Shown: positions 1 to 11,092, counted from the first letter of the stretch. The stretch: DNA of 64,000 nucleotides from Herbaspirillum sp. LeCh32-8 (GCF_017814915.1 NZ_JAGIPZ010000001.1:371459-435458), one strand, 5' to 3'. The notes: generated by a model not told the origin, from the letters alone. Made by a program: numbers and translations.

Positions 1-45
1 ATCCGTGAACAGCCCGTCACGCGCCGCGATCCGCAAATCGGGAGG

Positions 46-810
46 TCAATCCGCCAGCAGCAGGAACACTGTCGGCTTCTTGTGAAAATCCGGCCCCTTG
101 CCGGCCGCCAGCGCCGCCTTCCACTGTGCCGCCGTCTGCGTGCGCACCGATTCGGAGGGCAGGCTGAGGTCGGTGGCCACACTGAGCAGCGTGTTGGCCT
201 GGCAATGGTTGGCCAGCGCTTCCAGCATGGCGGCATTGCGGTAGGGCGTCTCGATGAGCAGTTGGGTCTGCTTTTCCTTGCGCGAGCGGTCTTCCAGATG
301 CCTGATGCGCTTGCCGCGGGCGTCGGCGTCGGTGGGAAGATAACCGTTGAAGGCAAAACTCTGGCCGTTCAGGCCGCTGGCCATCACCGCCAGCAGGAGC
401 GAGGACGGGCCGACCAGTGGGCGCACCTGGATGCCGCGCTGATGCGCCAGGCGCACCAGGTTGGCGCCGGGATCGGCCACGGCGGGCACGCCGGCTTCCG
501 AGATCAAGCCGCCGTCGCGGCCTTCAAGAATCGGCGCCAGCAAGGCAGGCAGGGCGGCGGCATCGGTGTTGACGTTGAGTTCGGCGATGCCGATTTCCTG
601 GATGGGCTTGGCCAGCGGCTGGCGACTGCCCAGCAGCTTCAGGAAGGCGCGCGTGGTCTTGGCATTTTCTGCCACGAAGTAATCCAGGCGCGCGGCGATG
701 GCTTGCACCTCGCGCGGGATGATGGCGTCCAGCGGATGCGATGCGCTGTCGTCGGCCGGCGGTTCGGTCGGGCCGAGGGTGTTGGGAATCAGATAAAGAA
801 TGCCCGGCAT
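46..810 (-). CDS. RsmI-like SAM-dependent methyltransferase (tetrapyrrole methylase fold)
   Basis: A 254-residue protein of the SAM-dependent tetrapyrrole-methylase superfamily, close to RsmI, which methylates the 2'-O of C1402 in 16S rRNA. The glycine/proline loop SEAGVPAVADPG (about residues 104-115) corresponds to the RsmI signature, and VRPLVGPSSLLLAVMASGL follows it. The start MPGILYLIPN was chosen because the N-terminal beta strand of the family begins there. A longer frame reaches 858, but its extra residues come from AT-rich promoter-like DNA. The protein is shorter than full-length RsmI (about 290 residues), so it may be the paralogous short form common in Burkholderiales rather than true RsmI. 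The target RNA is inference. Confidence 0.8.
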   Translation of the reverse strand: MPGILYLIPNTLGPTEPPADDSASHPLDAIIPREVQAIAARLDYFVAENAKTTRAFLKLLGSRQPLAKPIQEIGIAELNVNTDAAALPALLAPILEGRDGGLISEAGVPAVADPGANLVRLAHQRGIQVRPLVGPSSLLLAVMASGLNGQSFAFNGYLPTDADARGKRIRHLEDRSRKEKQTQLLIETPYRNAAMLEALANHCQANTLLSVATDLSLPSESVRTQTAAQWKAALAAGKGPDFHKKPTVFLLLAD

Positions 811-1073
811 GGGAATCGAGTTGGATAAATTGTATAAAATAATATTTTCGCCGTGCATGGCGCCGGCAATATCGCCATTTTACAGGCTGCAAGCGGCTTG
901 GCGGGCGATGAAGCCTTGCGCCGGGCGCGACAGTGGCCGGTACGGCGCACAAGGTGTCATTAAACGGTCATGCAAGCCGATTATCTTGTCTGTACGGCCA
1001 CATGCAGCGGGTTAAATTGTTTAGTATTTTTGATGTCCGGAACGCAAGCCGGATTGACCTCGGAAGGGAATGA

Positions 1074-2531
1074 ATGTTCGCAGCGGTAGACCTCGGTTCC
1101 AACAGCTTTCGCCTGCATATCGGCAAATATGAGGACGGCAGCATCCGCGTCATCAAGAGCGCGCGCGACCCCATTCGCCTTGCAGCCGGCATCGACAAAA
1201 GCGGCAACCTGACCGAGCAGGCCTGCAAGACGGCGATCGATTCGCTCACGCGTTTTCGCGCCATCCTGCGCGACTATTCCCTGTCGGCCGTGCGCGTGGT
1301 GGCGACCAACACCCTGCGCGTGGCCAAGAACGCGCATGAGCTGCTGCCCGAACTGGAGCGCGCCATCGGCTATCCGGTGGAAATCATCTCCGGCGAGGAA
1401 GAGGGCCGGCTGATCTTCATGGGCGTGGCCGGCGTGCTGGCCGATCCGCAGGAAGAGCGCATGGTGATCGACATCGGCGGCGGCTCCACCGAAGTGGCGC
1501 GCGGCCTGGGCGGGCATATCCGCCATGTGGAGTCGTTCGGCATCGGCACCGTCAACCAGAGCCTGGTCTTCTTCCCCGATGGCGCCATCACCGCCGCAGC
1601 GTTCGAGCGCGCCATCATTTCCGCGCGCTCGCACGTCGAGGATGCGGTGCACCTGTTCAGCTTCGATGACAGCGTCAACGTGTACGGTTCGTCCGGCACC
1701 ATGCGCGCCATCGCCGACACCATCGAGCGCAACGCCATGGGCGACGGCCGCGTCACGCTGCCCAGCCTGGAAGACTTGATGCAGCGCCTGATCGACTTCG
1801 GCCACGTCAGCCGGATCGAGCTGGACGGCATGAAGCCCGATCGCGCCGGCGTGATCATGGGCGGCCTGGCGGTGCTGATCGGCTTTATGCAGGAGTTCGG
1901 CATCGAGGTCATCACGCCGGTGGAAGCCGGCCTGCGCATGGGCGTGATGTGGGATCTGCAGTTGCGCGCCACCCAGGCCGACCGGCGCGAACTGGCGGTG
2001 GAGGATTTCGCGCGCCGCTTCCATGTGGATGCCGCACGCGCGCACAGCGTCGCCGAGACCGCGCTGGGCTTTTTCCAGCTGTTGAAGCCGGCTACCGATT
2101 CCTATGCGCGCTACCTGTACTGGAGCGCTTTGCTGCACGAGACCGGCCTGGTGGTGTCGCCCACCGGTTATCACAAGCACTCGGCTTACATGATCGCCAA
2201 TGCCGACTTGCCGGGCTTCACCACCCGCGAGCAGCGCCTGATGAGCACGTTGATCCTGGGCCAGAAGGGCAACCTGAAAAAGCTGGGCGAGATGCTGGCC
2301 GACGTCGACTTCGCCAAGGCCATCCTGGCGATGCGCCTGGCGGTGATGTTCATGCACTCGCACATCGCGCTGGACCTGGACAAGGTGAAGGTCAAGCTCA
2401 AGAACAAGATCGACCTGGAAGTGCGCCGCGATTACATCAAGGAACACCCCAGCATCGATTTCTGGTTCCAGAAGGAGCAGGAGTGGTGGGCCGGTATCGG
2501 CGTCGAGTTCGGCGTGAAAGTGCTGGCCTGA
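1074..2531 (+). CDS. ppx: Exopolyphosphatase, Ppx/GppA family
   Basis: A 485-residue Ppx/GppA phosphatase that degrades inorganic polyphosphate from the chain end, or hydrolyses pppGpp. It has the sugar-kinase/actin-type phosphate loop AAVDLGSNSFRLHIG at the N-terminus, the acidic catalytic stretch SGEEEGRLIFMGV near residue 118 and the second phosphate loop VIDIGGGSTEVARG near residue 140. A helical HD-like C-terminal domain follows. GGAAGGG just upstream is a good ribosome binding site. The gene stands alone: its left neighbour is divergent and a terminator follows 25 bases after the stop. In Burkholderiales Ppx is often near ppk, but no ppk is in this window. Ppx versus GppA activity cannot be separated by eye; the length favours Ppx. 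Confidence 0.93.
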   Translation: MFAAVDLGSNSFRLHIGKYEDGSIRVIKSARDPIRLAAGIDKSGNLTEQACKTAIDSLTRFRAILRDYSLSAVRVVATNTLRVAKNAHELLPELERAIGYPVEIISGEEEGRLIFMGVAGVLADPQEERMVIDIGGGSTEVARGLGGHIRHVESFGIGTVNQSLVFFPDGAITAAAFERAIISARSHVEDAVHLFSFDDSVNVYGSSGTMRAIADTIERNAMGDGRVTLPSLEDLMQRLIDFGHVSRIELDGMKPDRAGVIMGGLAVLIGFMQEFGIEVITPVEAGLRMGVMWDLQLRATQADRRELAVEDFARRFHVDAARAHSVAETALGFFQLLKPATDSYARYLYWSALLHETGLVVSPTGYHKHSAYMIANADLPGFTTREQRLMSTLILGQKGNLKKLGEMLADVDFAKAILAMRLAVMFMHSHIALDLDKVKVKLKNKIDLEVRRDYIKEHPSIDFWFQKEQEWWAGIGVEFGVKVLA

Positions 2532-2554
2532 GCTGCCCGCCTGCCCGATGAAAG

Positions 2555-2587
2555 TACCCCGGCCGATATCGTCCGGGGTATTTTTTT
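2555..2587 (+). terminator. Intrinsic terminator of ppx
   Basis: The arms TACCCCGG and CCGGGGTA form an 8-bp stem around a short loop, followed by a run of seven T. Confidence 0.9.
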
Positions 2588-2610
2588 GTCCCGGGTCCTC
2601 CTGTACATCG

Positions 2611-2633
2611 TTTAAATGATAATCCTTCTTATC
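2611..2633 (+). promoter_or_regulatory. Candidate Fur box before the iron-binding protein gene
   Basis: AATGATAATCCTTCTTATC resembles the Fur consensus GATAATGATAATCATTATC. The left half matches well (ATGATAATC) and the right half is degraded; I count about 13 of 19 identities in the best register. It lies a few bases upstream of TATAGT (2639-2644), a possible -10 box, which is a sensible place for a repressor. The downstream gene encodes a ferric-iron binding protein, which makes Fur control plausible. The 313-base gap between ppx and this gene otherwise holds only the ppx terminator and the gene's 5' leader. Confidence 0.4.
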
Positions 2634-2844
2634 TGTGATATAGTCGCATCCGGTTTTTGAAACCGCATATCCAGAACAAGGCATCGAACGATGCCGCCAA
2701 CGCGAACGCGCAGGAAGCTTCGTCCTGTCGCCGCCCCGGTCGGAAATACGCTGCATCCCCGGACCGCCGCCCGCGCCAAAAAAAGAAGCCCGTCTACACC
2801 ACCGTAGCCCGCGGCATTCATCAATTTTTGGAAAAGGATGGTCC

Positions 2845-3879
2845 ATGTTCTCTCGTCAACTCGTGGTCGGCGCCTTGCTGGCCGGCACCGCGCTGTCTTC
2901 CGTCGCCCAGGAGAAGGTGCTCAACCTGTACTCGGCGCGTCACTATCAGACTGACGAAGCCCTCTATGCCGACTTCACCAAGAGCACCGGCATCAAGATC
3001 AACCGCATCGACGGCGACGACGCCGGCATCCTTGCGCGCCTGAAGAGCGAAGGCGCGTCCAGTCCGGCCGACGTGATCCTGCTGGTGGACGCCGCGCGGC
3101 TGTGGAAGGCGCAGAGCGACGGCCTGTTCCAGCCGATCAAGTCCAAGCTGCTGGACGAGCGTATCCCGGCCCAGCTGCACAGCAAGGAGGGCAGCGACGG
3201 CGCGCAATGGTTCGGCTTCTCGACCCGCGCCCGCGTGATCGTCTACAACAAGGCCAACATCAAGCCGGAAGACGTGGACACCTACGAGTCGCTGGCCGAC
3301 CCCAAGAACAAGGGCAAGCTGTGCACCCGCAGCGGCTCGCACCCCTACAACGTCTCGCTGTTCGGCGCGCTGCTGGAGCATAACGGTGCCGCCAAGACCG
3401 AGGAAGTCCTGAAGGGCATGGTCGCCAATCAGGCGCGCCAGCCGGTGGGCGGCGATACCGACCAGATCAAGGCGGTCGGTTCGGGCGAGTGCGGCGTGGC
3501 CATTTCCAACTCCTACTACGTGGCGCGCCTGCTGCGCTCCACCAAGCCGGAAGACGTGGCGCTGATGGACAAGGTCGGCATCGTCTGGCCCAACCAGAAG
3601 AGCTACGGCGCGCACGTGAACATCGCCGGCGCAGGGGTGGCCAAGCATGCGCCGCACAAGGCCGAGGCCGTGCAGTTCCTGGAATACCTGGCCGGCGACA
3701 AGGCCCAGCGCTACTTCGCGGAAGGCAACAATGAATGGCCGGCGGTGGCCAGCGTGAAGACCGAGAACCCGGCGCTGCTGAAGATGGGTTCCTTCAAGGC
3801 CGAAGTGATCAACGTTGGCGCGGTCGGCGCCAACCAGCAGAAGGTGCTGCAGATGCTGGACCGCGTCGGCTACAAGTGA
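2845..3879 (+). CDS. Fe(III) ABC transporter periplasmic substrate-binding protein
   Basis: A 344-residue periplasmic ferric-binding protein of the FbpA/AfuA/FutA type (type II periplasmic binding fold). It has a cleavable signal peptide of about 21 residues ending near SSVAQ. The mature N-terminus reads KVLNLYSARHYQTDEALYADF, with tyrosines typical of iron ligands, and a later NSYYVARL motif supplies the paired tyrosines that usually bind Fe(III). AAGGA precedes the ATG. No permease or ATPase gene is adjacent, so this is an orphan binding protein that must work with a transporter encoded elsewhere. Control by iron through the upstream Fur-like site is inferred. Confidence 0.88.
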   Translation: MFSRQLVVGALLAGTALSSVAQEKVLNLYSARHYQTDEALYADFTKSTGIKINRIDGDDAGILARLKSEGASSPADVILLVDAARLWKAQSDGLFQPIKSKLLDERIPAQLHSKEGSDGAQWFGFSTRARVIVYNKANIKPEDVDTYESLADPKNKGKLCTRSGSHPYNVSLFGALLEHNGAAKTEEVLKGMVANQARQPVGGDTDQIKAVGSGECGVAISNSYYVARLLRSTKPEDVALMDKVGIVWPNQKSYGAHVNIAGAGVAKHAPHKAEAVQFLEYLAGDKAQRYFAEGNNEWPAVASVKTENPALLKMGSFKAEVINVGAVGANQQKVLQMLDRVGYK

Positions 3880-3955
3880 CGCGCTGCGCCTGACGCCGTG
3901 AGGCGGTGTCCGTCGGGTCCGGGTCCGGCGGTGCCGCTTGCGGCGGGCAAGGGAT

Positions 3956-3992
3956 GGCCGGCATTCGCTGCGTGCGGATGCCGGCCGTTTTT
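3956..3992 (+). terminator. Intrinsic terminator of the Fe(III)-binding protein gene
   Basis: The arms GGCCGGCAT and ATGCCGGCC form a 9-bp stem, followed by GTTTTT. Confidence 0.85.
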
Positions 3993-4018
3993 ATTGCGGG
4001 GCCGATGACGCCGATGAA

Positions 4019-5173
4019 TCAGCGCGGCGGGTCGCGGAAGGGATTGCGCTCGTTGAGCTCGCCCAGATAATCATCGATGCCGCCTTCCTCGCGCTGCAGG
4101 AAATGCTCGACCGCGTCATAGAAGCCAGGATGGGCCAGCCAGTGCGCCGACCAGGTCTTCTGTGGCAGAAAGCCGCGCGCCATCTTGTGCTCGCCCTGAG
4201 CGCCGCCTTCGAACCAGGCGATTTTCTGCTCGATGCAAAACTCCAGCGGCTGGTAATAGGCGGTCTCGAAGTGCAGGCAGGGGACGTGCTCCAGCGCGCC
4301 CCAGTAGCGGCCGTAGAGGGTGTCGCGGTCGTACACCGTGAGCGAGCTGGCGATGGCGTGGCCGTCGCGCTGGGCCACGGTCAGCAGCAGGTTCTGCGGC
4401 ATCGTCGCGCCGATGCGCAGGAAGAAGTCCAGGTTGAGGTAGGGCGTGGAATAGTGGTCGGAGTAGGTGTGCCGATAGCAGCGGTTAAAGAAGCGCCAGT
4501 GCGCTTCGGTGATGTCCGCCCCGCGCAGCCGGTGAAAGCGCACGCCTTGCTCGCTCACCTTGCGCCGCTCGGCCAGGATGTTCTTGCGCTTCTTGCGGTC
4601 CAGCGTGGCGGCGAATTCGTCGAAGCTGGCGTAGCCCTCGTTATGCCAGTGGAACTGCACCCCGCTGCGCAGCAGGAAGCCGGCCTCGGCCAGCGCCTCG
4701 GCCTGTTCCGGCGGCGGGTAGAGCACGTGGGTGGAAGAGAACTGCTGCTCGTGCTCCTGGTCCTGCTGCAAGGCCTGCAATGCTGCCACCAGCGCCGCGC
4801 GGGCTTGGGCGTCGACCGCTAGCAGCCGGCTGCCGCGCACCGGGGTGAACGGAATCGCCGACAGCAGCTTGGGGTAGTAGGGCACGCCATGGCGTTGGTA
4901 GGCCTCGGCCCAGGCCCAGTCAAACACGTACTCGCCGTAGGAGTGGAATTTCTGGTACAGCGGCAGCGCCGCGACCAGCGCCTGGCCCTGCCAGACGGTG
5001 AGGTAATGCGGCTGCCAGCCGGTCTCGGCGCAGGCCGAGCCGCTCTCGTGCAGCGCGTGCAAGAAAGCGTAGGACAGAAAAGGATTGGCTTCGTCCTGGG
5101 CGGCGACCAGGCCGTCCCAGCCGGGCTGGCCGACTTCGGCCAGAGAAGAAACGATTCGCGTGCGATAATCCAT
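4019..5173 (-). CDS. GNAT/FemAB-like acyltransferase, DUF482 family
   Basis: A 384-residue protein of the DUF482 / FemAB-like family (PF04339 type), related to GNAT N-acyltransferases and often annotated as a peptidoglycan biosynthesis protein. Family hallmarks visible are NPFLSYAFLHALHESG near the N-terminus, VFDWAWAEAYQRHGVPYYPKL, the basic stretch DRKKRKNILAERRKV, and GGAQGEHKMARGFLPQ near the C-terminus. There is no signal peptide or membrane segment, so it is cytoplasmic. The start MDYRTRIVSS was chosen from the family N-terminus; the frame continues open far upstream but only as the antisense shadow of nadE. It is divergent from nadE. The substrate is unknown. Confidence 0.85.
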   Translation of the reverse strand: MDYRTRIVSSLAEVGQPGWDGLVAAQDEANPFLSYAFLHALHESGSACAETGWQPHYLTVWQGQALVAALPLYQKFHSYGEYVFDWAWAEAYQRHGVPYYPKLLSAIPFTPVRGSRLLAVDAQARAALVAALQALQQDQEHEQQFSSTHVLYPPPEQAEALAEAGFLLRSGVQFHWHNEGYASFDEFAATLDRKKRKNILAERRKVSEQGVRFHRLRGADITEAHWRFFNRCYRHTYSDHYSTPYLNLDFFLRIGATMPQNLLLTVAQRDGHAIASSLTVYDRDTLYGRYWGALEHVPCLHFETAYYQPLEFCIEQKIAWFEGGAQGEHKMARGFLPQKTWSAHWLAHPGFYDAVEHFLQREEGGIDDYLGELNERNPFRDPPR

Positions 5174-5314
5174 TGACTGCAATAGGTTGCGTGGCCTGCC
5201 TGTGCGAGGAGCGAACAGGCATTCTACGCAAAATGAAAAGAACGCGTCGCCGTGATGCCGCGCCGGGCCATGGCTGCGGCAGGCGACGCAAGCACAAAGC
5301 AGAGAGCACGAAGC

Positions 5315-7369
5315 ATGCAAAGCGATTTCTTCAATCTGTACAGCCATGGTTTCGCCCGCGTCGCGGTGGCGGTGCCCGACTGCAAGGTGGCCGATCCGGC
5401 CTACAACGCACAACGCACCATCGAGCTGGCCGAGCAGGCCGTGGCCGAGGGCGCAGTGCTGGTGTCCTTCCCCGAGCTGGGTTTGTCGGCCTACAGCTGC
5501 GAGGACCTGTTCCAGCAGCGCGCCTTGCTGGATGCCTCGCTGCAGGCCCTGCAAAGCATCGTGGAGGCATCGGCGCGCCTGCCTGCGGCGCTGCTGGTGG
5601 GATTGCCGCTGAAGATCGAGCATCAGCTGTTCAACTGCGCGGTGGTGGTGGCCGGCGGGCGTATCCAGGGCGTGGTGCCCAAGACCTATCTGCCCAACTA
5701 CAGCGAATTCTACGAAGCGCGCCAGTTCAGCGCCGCCGATTGCGCCATCACGCGCCGCGTGCGCCTGCTGGGGCAGGAGGTGCCGTTCGGCAGCCTGGTG
5801 TTCGATATTGCCAACATCCCCGATTTGCGCTTCCACATCGAGATCTGCGAAGACGTCTGGGTGCCGATCCCGCCGTCGTCCTTCGCCGCGCTGGCCGGCG
5901 CTACGGTGCTGGTCAACCTGTCGGCCTCCAACGTCGTGGTCGGCAAGTCCGGCTACCGGCACCAGCTCGTATCGCAGCAGTCGGCGCGCTGCATGGCGGC
6001 TTACCTGTATTCCTCGGCCGGCAACGGCGAGTCCACCACCGACGTGGCCTGGGACGGCCAGGCCCTGATCTGCGAGAACGGCGAGCTGCTGGCCGAGTCC
6101 GAGCGCTTCGCCGACGGCGGTCATGTGATCTATGCCGACATCGACCTTGAACGCCTGTCGCGCGAGCGCTTCCACCAGACCAGCTTCGGCCAGTCGGTGC
6201 GCCGCCATGCCGACGAAGTGCGCAAGTTCGAGGTGGTCGGCTTCGAGGTCGACGTGCCGGCGCAGAAGGCGCTGCCGTTGAAGCGCGCCGTGGCGCGTTT
6301 CCCTTACGTGCCGGCCAACGCCGAACAGCGCGAGCTGCGCTGCCGCGAGGTCTACAACATCCAGGTGCAGGCGCTGGTGCAGCGACTGTCCTCCAGCAAC
6401 ATCAAGAAGGTGGTGATCGGCGTGTCCGGCGGTTTGGACTCGACCCATGCGCTGCTGGTGTGCGCCAAGGCCATGGACAAGCTGGGCCTGCCGCGCGCCA
6501 ATATCCTGGCCTACACCATGCCGGGCTTCGCCACCAGCAGCCGCACGCTGGCGCAGGCGCACAAGCTGATGGAGCAGGTCGGCTGCAGCGCGCAGGAAAT
6601 CGATATCCGCCCCAGCTGCGAACAGATGCTCAAAGACCTCGGCCATCCCTACGCCAACGGCGAGCCGGTCTACGACATCACCTTCGAGAACGTGCAGGCC
6701 GGCGAACGCACCAATCATTTGTTCCGCCTGGCCAACCACAACGGCGCCATCGTCATCGGCACCGGCGACCTGTCCGAGCTGGCGCTGGGCTGGTGCACCT
6801 ATGGCGTGGGCGACCATATGTCGCACTACAACGTGAACGCCAGCGTGCCCAAGACCCTGATCACGCACCTGGTGCGCTGGGTGGCCGAATCGGCCTCGCT
6901 GGAGCTCAAGCATCCGGAAGTACTGATGCAGATCCTGGAAACCGAGATCAGCCCCGAGCTGGTGCCGGGCAAGTCGGCCGGCGAGCCGGGCCAGCGCACC
7001 CAGGACTTCATCGGCCCTTACGAGTTGCAGGATTTCAATCTGTACTACATCCTGCGCTACGGCTTCACGCCGGCCAAGGTGGCTTTCCTCGCGCACAGCG
7101 CCTGGCGCGACCGCCAAACCGGCCACTGGCCGGAAGGCCTGCACGGCGCGCATAACGAATACACGCTGGCGGAGATCAAGAAGAACCTGGGGATCTTCCT
7201 TTGGCGCTTCTTCAAGACCAGCCAGTTCAAGCGCTCCTGCGTGCCCAACGCGCCCAAGGTGGGCAGCGGCGGCTCGCTCTCGCCGCGCGGCGACTGGCGC
7301 GCCCCCAGCGATTCCGAGGCGACGGTGTGGATGGACGGGTTGGCCCGCATTCCTGACGAGCAATCCTGA
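5315..7369 (+). CDS. nadE: Glutamine-dependent NAD+ synthetase
   Basis: A 684-residue two-domain NAD synthetase that converts deamido-NAD+ to NAD+ using ammonia released from glutamine. The N-terminal nitrilase-type glutaminase domain carries the full catalytic triad: Glu54 (FPELGLS), Lys123 (VPKTYLPNY) and Cys178 (IEICEDVW). The C-terminal synthetase domain has the PP-loop [13 protein letters not shown] and [20 protein letters not shown]. The start [16 protein letters not shown] matches the family beginning; an in-frame ATG at 5252 would add 21 unlikely residues. The gene precedes glnB, an arrangement typical of this bacterial group and a sensible link between NAD synthesis and nitrogen status. 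Confidence 0.95.
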   Translation: MQSDFFNLYSHGFARVAVAVPDCKVADPAYNAQRTIELAEQAVAEGAVLVSFPELGLSAYSCEDLFQQRALLDASLQALQSIVEASARLPAALLVGLPLKIEHQLFNCAVVVAGGRIQGVVPKTYLPNYSEFYEARQFSAADCAITRRVRLLGQEVPFGSLVFDIANIPDLRFHIEICEDVWVPIPPSSFAALAGATVLVNLSASNVVVGKSGYRHQLVSQQSARCMAAYLYSSAGNGESTTDVAWDGQALICENGELLAESERFADGGHVIYADIDLERLSRERFHQTSFGQSVRRHADEVRKFEVVGFEVDVPAQKALPLKRAVARFPYVPANAEQRELRCREVYNIQVQALVQRLSSSNIKKVVIGVSGGLDSTHALLVCAKAMDKLGLPRANILAYTMPGFATSSRTLAQAHKLMEQVGCSAQEIDIRPSCEQMLKDLGHPYANGEPVYDITFENVQAGERTNHLFRLANHNGAIVIGTGDLSELALGWCTYGVGDHMSHYNVNASVPKTLITHLVRWVAESASLELKHPEVLMQILETEISPELVPGKSAGEPGQRTQDFIGPYELQDFNLYYILRYGFTPAKVAFLAHSAWRDRQTGHWPEGLHGAHNEYTLAEIKKNLGIFLWRFFKTSQFKRSCVPNAPKVGSGGSLSPRGDWRAPSDSEATVWMDGLARIPDEQS

Positions 7370-7584
7370 CATCGCCATCGGCGCAATACTCGCCAAACGG
7401 CGTTTTTTACGCCGCATCCTGCCATTCCGGGTTGAAAGAGCGCGGCGGCTGCCTGACAATGCGAAGGTAGGCGCGTGCCGGATTTGATCCAGTGGCCCCG
7501 CGCCTCGGGACAAGATCGTGTCTGCACCGGCAGCAGTGCAAAAGCGGAAGAAAATTTATAAGTTGCCAGTAAATTTTTAGTTAA

Positions 7585-7962
<378 letters not shown>

Positions 7963-7966
7963 TCGA

Positions 7967-7990
7967 AACCGGCCTTTCGGCCGGTTTTTT
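7967..7990 (+). terminator. Intrinsic terminator of glnB
   Basis: AACCGGCC and GGCCGGTT form an 8-bp stem with a TTTC loop, followed by a T run. Confidence 0.92.
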
Positions 7991-8069
7991 GTTTTCCGCG
8001 TCCTTCTTTACCCCCCGTTCGGCAAGACGGTTGTGCTGCGCAGGCAGCGAAACTTGCAATGGGGGCGTC

Positions 8070-9254
8070 ATGCCGACAAGTGGCATCTGGGAGGGCCGTG
8101 CGCCGGCGCGCGCGGGCAGGAGTTTGATCGCGGCGGTCGGATTGTGGCTGGCGGTCATGGTGGCGGCACCACCGGCCCATGCCGAGCCGGGCATCTTTCC
8201 TGATCGCGTCGTCATCGGTCAATCGACCGCGCTTACCGGACGGCTGAGTTCAATGGTCACGCCGTGCTTCGTCGGCGCCAAGGCCTACTTTTCCGAAGTC
8301 AACGCCCAGGGCGGCGTCTACGGTCGCCGCATCGAGCTGCAAACGCGCGATGACGCCAACAGCGCCCGTCAAGCCCAAGACAATACCGAGGCCTTCATCC
8401 GCAGCGGCGCGATCTTCGCCTTGTTTGGATACGGCGGCTGGGTCGGTTCGGAAGCCGCGTTAACGTTGGCGACCAAGGCGCGTATACCTTTCCTGTTTCC
8501 GTGCAGCGGCGCATTGCCGCTCTACGACGACTTCAACCGCTACGTATTTACGATACGCGCCAGCTATCTGCAGGAATATCTCCGCCTGTTTCACCTTTTC
8601 GAGCGTTTCGGCGTCAAGCGCGTGACGGCGATTTATCAGAAGCAAAGCGAAGGCGAGCGCGTGCTCGCCGAGGTCCAGCGCCATACGAGGGGCAGTGGCA
8701 TCGTTGTGAACAAGATCGGCGCCACCGTTACCAGCGACTTCCACACGATAGCCCGGCAGATGATGCTGCAAAGCCCGGACGGCGTGTTGCTGGTCAACGG
8801 CAATTCGGCCATCAACGCAAGCATAGTGCGCAGCCTGCGCGCAGCGGGTTATCTCGGCCGTTTCTTCGGCGCTTCTCCGATCGGCCAGAAGGCGCTGGCG
8901 GATGATCTGGGGCAGCGTTCGCGCGGCGTGGTCGTCACCCAGGTGGCGCCGTCGCCCTGGCATTTCTCGATGCCGCTGGTGGTCGAGTACCGGCGCCTGA
9001 TGGCCGCTGCCGGCCTGAGTGAGCTGTCCTTCGGCAGCATGGAGGGCTTCATTGCCGCCCGTGTGTTCGTGGAGGCCTTGCGCCGCGCCGGCCCGCATCC
9101 GACGCGCGAGAAGCTGATCAAGGCGCTTGAGGGCATCAACGACGGCAACTATGCGCTCGGTGGCTTCGCCGTCAATTTCTCGCCGACCAATCACCACGGC
9201 AGCAGCTTCGTGGACGCCTCGTTGATGGCGGGTGACGCCACATTCGTCAACTGA
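8070..9254 (+). CDS. ABC transporter substrate-binding protein, Leu/Ile/Val-type (Peripla_BP_6)
   Basis: A 394-residue periplasmic binding protein of the branched-chain amino acid / amide type. After a basic N-terminus and a hydrophobic signal segment (SLIAAVGLWLAVMVAAPPAHA), the mature protein begins EPGIFPDRVVIGQSTALTG. The family motifs FVGAKAYFSEVNAQGGVYGR and FALFGYGGWVGSEAAL follow. The ATG preceded by GGGGG was chosen; a longer frame adds residues lying over the glnB terminator. No permease genes adjoin it, so it may be a sensory or orphan binding protein. It sits immediately upstream of the sigma-54 promoter of the aldehyde dehydrogenase gene but is probably transcribed separately. 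The ligand is unknown. Confidence 0.87.
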   Translation: MPTSGIWEGRAPARAGRSLIAAVGLWLAVMVAAPPAHAEPGIFPDRVVIGQSTALTGRLSSMVTPCFVGAKAYFSEVNAQGGVYGRRIELQTRDDANSARQAQDNTEAFIRSGAIFALFGYGGWVGSEAALTLATKARIPFLFPCSGALPLYDDFNRYVFTIRASYLQEYLRLFHLFERFGVKRVTAIYQKQSEGERVLAEVQRHTRGSGIVVNKIGATVTSDFHTIARQMMLQSPDGVLLVNGNSAINASIVRSLRAAGYLGRFFGASPIGQKALADDLGQRSRGVVVTQVAPSPWHFSMPLVVEYRRLMAAAGLSELSFGSMEGFIAARVFVEALRRAGPHPTREKLIKALEGINDGNYALGGFAVNFSPTNHHGSSFVDASLMAGDATFVN

Positions 9255-9291
9255 AGGGCGACCGCGCGTGACGCGCCCCGCTGTTCCATAG

Positions 9292-9312
9292 GCTGTGCCA
9301 GATTGGCACAGC
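9292..9312. promoter_or_regulatory. Perfect palindrome, candidate enhancer site for the AcoR-type activator
   Basis: GCTGTGCCA, a GAT spacer and TGGCACAGC make a perfect 9+3+9 inverted repeat. Its centre lies about 107 bases upstream of the start site predicted from the sigma-54 promoter at 9383, the usual distance for an enhancer-binding protein. No T tract follows, so it is unlikely to be a terminator of the preceding gene. Confidence 0.6.
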
Positions 9313-9382
9313 ATCGGCGCAACCGGATCAGGACGGCCGGGCCTGCCATCGCGCAACGCCCGCAGCAGCAAGGCCGCGCGGC

Positions 9383-9398
9383 TGGCACGCCGCTTGCC
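9383..9398 (+). promoter_or_regulatory. Sigma-54 (-24/-12) promoter of the aldehyde dehydrogenase gene
   Basis: TGGCACGCCGCTTGCC matches the RpoN consensus TGGCAC-N5-TTGC in every conserved position, with GG and GC exactly 10 bases apart. Transcription should start near 9409, giving a leader of about 75 bases. A sigma-54 activator gene lies nearby at 11535-13559. Confidence 0.85.
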
Positions 9399-9483
9399 CC
9401 ATGTTGTCGTGAAGCCCTCGATGTCACCGGCGCAGGCCGGCCTTCGACAGGATTCCATTTCACAACCAAACGGAGACGACAAC

Positions 9484-11004
<1,521 letters not shown>

Positions 11005-11028
11005 TTGTTGTCTGTTCCAGTGCAGCTT

Positions 11029-11065
11029 CGGCGCCGGACCGCGTGGGCGGCCGGCGCCGTTTTTT
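11029..11065 (+). terminator. Intrinsic terminator between the aldehyde dehydrogenase and DUF779 genes
   Basis: CGGCGCCGG and CCGGCGCCG form a 9-bp GC-only stem around a 13-base loop, followed by six T. It sits inside what looks like a two-gene unit, so DUF779 would be expressed by read-through or from its own promoter. Confidence 0.85.
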
Positions 11066-11092
11066 CATGCAGGCAGAGGAGGGAGGCAAGCG

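Noticed and set aside
981..2846. Long open frame (621 codons) antisense to ppx
   Set aside because: It is rich in His, Gln and Arg with no family features, and it mirrors the codon usage of ppx on the other strand; a shadow frame of a high-GC gene.
7391..7408. CGCC-AAAC-GGCG plus T6 after nadE considered as a terminator
   Set aside because: The stem is only four base pairs; too weak to report as a feature.
5174..7513. Upstream extension of the DUF482 gene antisense to nadE
   Set aside because: The family N-terminus begins at MDYRTRIVSS; the upstream part is low-complexity antisense sequence of nadE.
9292..9312. The palindrome considered as a terminator of the preceding binding-protein gene
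   Set aside because: No T run follows either arm; its distance to the sigma-54 promoter fits an enhancer site better.
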